Part shown: piece after piece, positions 59,310 through 64,000 of the stretch
Layout: each line of letters starts with the position of its first letter
Numbering within the stretch: the first letter of the stretch is position 1
Assembly: GCA_021292105.1 (NCBI GenBank)
Contig: CM037867.1
Location: 17,126,928-17,190,927 of the forward strand
DNA from: Anadara kagoshimensis
Lineage: Eukaryota; Mollusca; Bivalvia; Arcoida; Arcidae
Direction: 5' to 3'
Length of the DNA: 64,000 nucleotides
Notes under the pieces: model-generated
The model's database searches: none
Told to the model about the DNA's origin: nothing
What the model saw: the letters and a program-made list of their open reading frames with translations, nothing else
Translations under genes and position numbers: made by a program

Positions 59310-61090
59310 TATCATAATCAAATCAAAAACACCAAATCATTTTCAAATCAATTATAAAAACAAAATAAAAATTTAAAAACAAGTTTAAGCAAACAATATT
59401 CTGCCCGGGAAGTGAAGATGGCTACTCAGGAAAGGTAAATACCTCTTATGTAGCTAACTTTAGTTCAATAGTAAGAGTCCATATTAAAGAACTATCTTTA
59501 TCTACTATAAAGCATGTTCTTTAAATGGCATAATTTATTAAAGCGTCATTTAAATAAACTGCAAGTAGTTAAATAAGTGAAACTTTTTAGGACAAATCTA
59601 TTCTTTCATATATCAATAATCAGAACACGTTCAAAATAGCTATAAAAGATAGTTCAACGTGAATAATGAGCATTGAGAAAGACAAACAAATCGTTTTATC
59701 AGGTACAATATATTCTGTAATTAAAATAATTGAATCATTAGAAATTGCGTTAATCTTATTTTGGCAAGGATATTAAAAAATCTGTCCGTTTCCTACCTTA
59801 AATAGATGTCACATGGTATCATTTGACGCAGAAAAAATCTATTAATGTTTAAGAACAAATGCTTTATTTTTAGCCTCTGAATCAGCAGTCTTTGCTTCTG
59901 AAATGATGTAAGGTCTATCGCGCTGTATTTTGCCGTCCTTTTTTCGTTTTTAATGGTGTCATCTATTAGAATATCACCATAAGGTTAAACACTTATGTTG
60001 GCTAACATTTGTTTCAAGTTTTCCAAATTTCTAATTTTGAGTAAAAGTAATTTCAACTACATGTATTAAAGTAAATGTGGAAAAATTCCAATTGTGTTTC
60101 GAAGAAAATATTTAAAACAATTAGTGCAATATACGCGTATTGATTTTTAACGGCCGGGTCGAAGCTGTTAAATTTACCACCCGATAAAGAATTAACCTAT
60201 ATGGACATGGGCGGTTTTAAATGACCTCAAAGATAAAAATAGCAAGGGTTCTGTTTACAAATTCATGAGCACATGGTCAGTAATATTTGTTGAAAATGTA
60301 AAAAAGCTAATGAATTGAATGAAAGAAATAAATAAATATATATACATGTATATTTTAAATTTAGACATACAAATGAATATGATTACATTACAAATGCATT
60401 GCCTTATTTGAATCTCTTTGGAACCATTGCGTTAATTTTTCGATGACAGCAGTGTGTCGCGCGCTCTGTGTAAAGCGATACGTCAGTTAATATCTTCAGC
60501 CAATCCGCTTTCGATGTACAGCGGAGGAATACATACCACCAAGGAACTACTTATTCATTCATAATTTCCTGCGGGTTCATTCATAAATCTATCCGGCGAC
60601 TGCAGGGACGCTCTTTACGAGCGGTAACAAACGTAGAAATTTGTCATACTGCACCAATTTTAAAAATGATTTGAAAATAAAAATAATAAAAACCAATATT
60701 TGTTGTCTTTTTATATCAAAATAATTTTTAATGATTAATGACCATTTCCCAAGGCCTATAAAGATACGAAGTGAAAAAATTAGTGAGTCCGAGGACACCA
60801 CATTTAAATTATGAACAACTGTTTGTTATTCGACTAAATAATTATATCCATAGTAATATCTTACCAAACAGATTATTGTTTAGTGAAAAAAGGAGAAATA
60901 GAATTTAATTTTCAAAAGAGTTTTACGGAACTATATTTTACGATCGCTAAGCAACGAGACAAATCAACATGGCTGTTCTCTTTATATGGTTCTACAATAA
61001 GAGTTATCTCGCTTTAAGTGTTCCAACCACATTAATACACCGACTTTCGGAAAATTAATAATACCTTTTTGTTGGGTAAAAATAATGTAA
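59310..61090. other. Intron sequence, no gene seen
   Basis: AT-rich; no domain or repeat recognised between the linker exon and the palindrome at 61094. Confidence 0.4.
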
Positions 61091-61093
61091 ACA

Positions 61094-61250
61094 TAAGGAT
61101 TGAATGTCACTTTGAATGCTGTCATCGAGGTATGACTGCATCAGCTCACGTTCAAAGTTAACATGAATCGCGAAGCGATTCATTTACTTTGAACGTGAGC
61201 TGATGCAGTCATACCTCGATGACAGCATTCAAAGTGACATTCAATCCTTA
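61094..61250. repeat. 157-bp near-perfect palindrome
   Basis: Left arm TAAGGATTGAATGTCACTTT... is mirrored by the right arm ending ...AAAGTGACATTCAATCCTTA, about 76 bp per arm with one 2-nt difference. The centre is ATGAATCGCGAAGCGATTCA. No flanking duplication is obvious. It would form a long hairpin. Confidence 0.92.
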
Positions 61251-61259
61251 AATGAAGTT

Positions 61260-62450
61260 TATCATTCCGTAACATATTATTTCAGTTATTGAAACTAAAA
61301 ATAAGTTTATTCATTGGATTGGAGTGGAAAATCGGTATTTTAAACTCAAGGAAGAGAGTCTTGAATAATTGAAAACCCTAAATAAGAATTTGGCACTTTG
61401 AAGAAAGGAAGTCGAAAACAATTATACCAGCGTTCAATTTCCTAAACAAAATCTTGTGATTTAATTTACATGTGGCATGTAACAAGGCAGCTATGTGACT
61501 AACAACTGTTTTCAAGAAACTCAACCTGACATTATTCAAACTGTGTGGATATCTTTTGTATTTGAAACACCCATCAGAGCAGGGAAACATGTCCCTTATT
61601 AAAGCAGACCTTAATGGATTATAATAATAATCTAAAACAATATCTTGATAGAAATTAACAAGGTTTAAAAAAATAACAATCAGATTTCAAAATACAAGAT
61701 TCATTAAAAAAATTGCATGGACTATTTATTTGGAGATTGGCCATATAGGGATAAGAGGTGTCTGTTTTGTTTACATTCTAGTGTAACATGTGCTTGGTAT
61801 GAATGCAGGTCAAACTCGGCCTATTTATCTGTCAATCTCTATTCATAATACCCGAAATACTTCAATTATTTTTGTCCCTTGAAGTCCATGATAATAAAAC
61901 TTTTACCATAACAAATGTCAGAAAAATATGAAAATTAAATTTTTAGATATTTTCATAAAACCGTCCTAACTTCGAAAGTTGCCAAAAAGATAAGATACTT
62001 ATAGATTCACAAGCTATGCTGCTATTTATACCCCAGATCCGACCTTTAATATTTTTTTCAACGTTGCTAATAAGAGCAGCTCGGACTCGCATTTGCAGAC
62101 TTAACGCCTGAAGCTTAAAAACATAATAATGTTACTTGATTTTTTAGTAAATTAAATATACCTTCAACACGAAAAAAGTTTACAATTTCTACTGATTTCC
62201 TAATGAAACATGTCAGATTACTTTATGTCTAGTTTCGTTTGTGGAGCAATATATGGATTTGTGCCCACAAGAGACGCAACTAGTAACATACCTTAATTAA
62301 ATAGATACATATCTTTTATAATGATTGAAAAAATATTCTCATATTTGTTCTTTCTCTTATTTACTGATTGATTGAAAGTACGAAGTTGGGACTCATTTTT
62401 CAATCAAATTTGGTAAAAATGTGAATACATGTATTAGTGAATTGACATTA
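61260..62450. other. Intron sequence, no confident gene
   Basis: AT-rich. A possible minus-strand mini-exon (about 62095-62037, LSLQMRVRAALISNVEKN) has splice-like edges but no family signal, so it is not called. Confidence 0.35.
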
Positions 62451-62454
62451 TTAG

Positions 62455-63060
62455 TGAGCTTGAAATAGAAGATACGACTGATTCCTCAAGTTCTGCTTCA
62501 TATTAAGACTTATACCAAAATTATGACGTACACGAATGATTACATTTGAAACTTTATGACAAACGTGATGACTTCAATTTTTCTAATGTTAACTTTCCTT
62601 TTTATGCTGCAATATACCTGCTTCTCATGCTTCTGGTGTATTTGTTTCCCAATTAATACTCTATGGTAGAGCTTGTTCCCACTACGGGGACTTTGTACGA
62701 CGAAGTAGGCCGCTCGCAAACAGGTTGTTGACTCAGGGATATTGCAAGCCTAGACTTATCAAGGCCCTCAAAAAGTTTTATGGCCGTCATCACGGAAATG
62801 TTGTTAAGTTTGATGTGTCTGTGTCCAGGATTGCCCTGGATATATTTGACGTCTCATAGTTCCATATTCCTTTCACATAATTCTGATTACACACGCATCT
62901 GGTGTAGCTAACTAAACATGAGGTGCTTACCCTGCCAGAGCACCTGACCTCACTTCCCTGGTGGAAGTTCACGTGTCTAACCTAACTTGTCGGTTCAAAA
63001 GTTTTTACTTTCCTTCTGGATTGTGATTCGGACATGGATTAGTATGTTTGTTTTTGATTA
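62455..63060 (+). mobile_element. Truncated retroelement copy, fullest 3' end
   Basis: Remnant of SSSSASY, LKLYDKRDDFNFSNVNFPF, then ACSHYGDFVRRSRPLANRLL continuing TQGYCKPRLIKALKKFYGRH and VSVSRIALDIFDVS to a TAG near 62860, then about 200 bp of 3' UTR ending GTATGTTTGTTTTTGATT. This copy defines the stop and 3' end of the family. Confidence 0.82.
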
Positions 63061-63108
63061 TGATGCTACGAGATTTTGTCTTACATTAAGTTGATGAACA
63101 GTATTTAC

Positions 63109-63387
63109 CCTCTCCTTGCAAGAAGTCTTTCTCTTCGTAGACAGTTGAATTTATTGTGCATGTGCACATGAAAGGCAAAGCATTTGTATAACAATTTGCA
63201 TCTTCAATGGTTTCAGTTTTAACATTTAAAGCGCCACAGTCTTCTCCAACTCCAGCATTATCTGGCTGACATGAGTCCCAAAACGTTATTGTAACATTTC
63301 CCCCATCGACCCATTTCCATTCGCCTTCGTTTGCTACATCACTCATACCAACCCATGTATGCTGCATCTTTTCCGGTAGCACTCTCA
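63109..63387 (-). CDS. CTLD exon, C-terminal half
   Basis: Acceptor TTATTTTATAG, donor GTAAAT. The peptide RVLPEKMQHTWVGMSDVANE continues GEWKWVDGGNVTITFWDSCQ, PDNAGVGEDCGALNVKTETI and EDANCYTNALPFMC. It has WVGMSD, W-x-W-V-D-G, W-D-S-x-Q-P-D-N and C-A-L-style blocks of a classical CTLD; the QPDN loop is where canonical lectins bind calcium and sugar, so this domain may bind carbohydrate. Its N-terminal half was not found and may lie beyond the window. Confidence 0.88.
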
Positions 63388-63550
63388 CTATAAAATAAAC
63401 ATTAAGAGAACCAGCCGTGGTATAACAAACAATATACCCATCGTTGTTCCGTTTTAATGACGTACTCCCTTGCTTATCTTATGGCGTCACTCTAATAAAA
63501 TCATTTATTTCATTGGAGGAAATCTCAAAAGCCGAAATGTTCGAATAGAC

Positions 63551-63742
63551 CTTTTTGAAATAGATAGTAAAATGTACTTCCGAGGAAAGAGTTCGCAATC
63601 TTTATTTTAATCCTTTTTATCTGAGTCATGTTAGAATTGAAATGATCAATATTTACAAGTTGTACATCATCGAATAATACCGGGCCGTCGTTAACATGAA
63701 GCGAATATATCACCGGGTGGCAAATCCACCTCGTGATATATT
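63551..63742 (-). CDS. Possible CUB-like exon
   Basis: The peptide includes YITRWICHPVIYSLHVNDGP, VLFDDVQLVNIDHFNSNMTQ and STFYYLFQK. It has mixed beta-strand character, with RWICHP and GPVLF reminiscent of CUB, but no certain family. Donor GTCTAT; it leaves with G that would complete Val in the exon at 63387. The acceptor (CATGCTGAAG at 63743) is uncertain. Confidence 0.45.
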
Positions 63743-63889
63743 CTTCAGCATGCGAACTCCAGTCGTGTATTATTCGACGATATACCACGGGTAGATGTTA
63801 ATTATTTTTAATTATACCAGTTTTAATTTTACAGCACTAGACGACGGCTTCGGAATACAATTCCTCATCAGTTTATTAACAATGTCAAA

Positions 63890-64000
63890 TAAATTAGGTG
63901 CTTAGACTTCCGGATTACCCTACCTCGCTTACCTGGTGAAAATTCATGTGTCTAACCAAACTTGTCAGTTCCAATGATTAGTATATTTGTTGTTGATTTG
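63890..64000 (+). mobile_element. Retroelement 3' tail, cut by window edge
   Basis: TAGGTGCTTAGACTTCCGG, TCATGTGTCTAACCAAACTT and TTGTTGTTGATTTG match the 3' tail at 62920-63060. Confidence 0.65.

Larger units (their letters stand above)
11471..63742 (-). other. Minus-strand lectin/YWTD/GPCR locus (overview)
   Basis: About 27 predicted exons lie on this strand between 63742 and 11471. Domain order in transcript direction is CUB-like fragment, CTLD half, CTLD, YWTD blades, [stop-containing exon], EGF, EGF, YWTD blades, LDLa, LRR, 7TM, extra hydrophobic segment, coiled coil, CTLD, CTLD. Phases agree at every junction from the exon at 46908 to the exon ending at 16624, and from 63387 to 48559. 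Three places are unresolved: 48165 to 46908, where the exon has a stop; 16624 to 16347, where phases disagree; and whether transcription is continuous after TM7. It may therefore be one gene or up to four neighbours. GRL101 of Lymnaea and its bivalve relatives combine LDLa, LRR and 7TM; the lectin continuation is not something I know from that family. Confidence 0.6.

Noticed and set aside
62037..62095. Possible mini-exon (LSLQMRVRAALISNVEKN)
   Set aside because: It has splice-like edges but no family support, and including it breaks the phase match between 63109 and 59303.

Overview
Eukaryotic, AT-rich, intron-rich DNA, most likely from a bivalve mollusc. The pointers are a GRL101-type receptor (LDLa + LRR + 7TM, the Lymnaea/bivalve family), many C-type lectin-like domains (CTLDs), a Penelope-like element, tRNA-derived SINEs and long minisatellites. 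The large coding signal is on the minus strand and is split into short exons. I reconstructed these by eye from splice sites, intron phase and domain logic, so exon edges are predictions. No prokaryotic features, CRISPR or rRNA were seen.  Layout, in minus-strand transcript order (high to low coordinates). (1) 63.7-49.7 kb: a CUB-like fragment, the C-terminal half of one CTLD, a small linker exon, then a complete two-exon CTLD. (2) 48.95-47.57 kb: YWTD (LDL-receptor class B) propeller blades, ending in an exon with an in-frame stop. (3) 46.9-30.96 kb: two EGF-like exons, then four exons of a second YWTD propeller. (4) 29.2-26.7 kb: LDLa module, leucine-rich repeats and a rhodopsin-type 7TM core (GRL101/relaxin-receptor-like), with TM7 on its own exon. 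(5) 26.2-23.5 kb: a 43-nt exon, an exon with an extra hydrophobic segment, and two coiled-coil exons. (6) 22.1-11.5 kb: two CTLDs, the last ending at a stop at 11471. Phases match at every junction from 46908 down to 16849, so one transcript could encode EGF-YWTD-LDLa-LRR-7TM-extra TM-coiled coil-CTLD. This would be a receptor physically fused to a membrane-anchored lectin. A shorter reading is a receptor gene followed by a separate type II lectin gene. Two single-base frame breaks in the LRR exon mean the copy is either damaged or has assembly errors.  The introns and flanks are full of mobile and repeated DNA: a 36-bp minisatellite with a duplicated higher-order block (1-3190); a 180-bp MITE containing the same 36-bp unit (6851-7030); an 85-bp hairpin-rich array (8.5-10.1 kb); a 66-bp array (13.7-15.3 kb); a broken Penelope-like element with GIY-YIG domain (18.4-20.7 kb); a 5.1-kb DNA transposon with long inverted ends carrying a decayed protein of an uncharacterised multicopy family (52514-57648); about eleven truncated 3' ends of one retroelement, mostly antisense to the gene; a tRNA-SINE family; a mariner helix-turn-helix remnant; and several palindromes.
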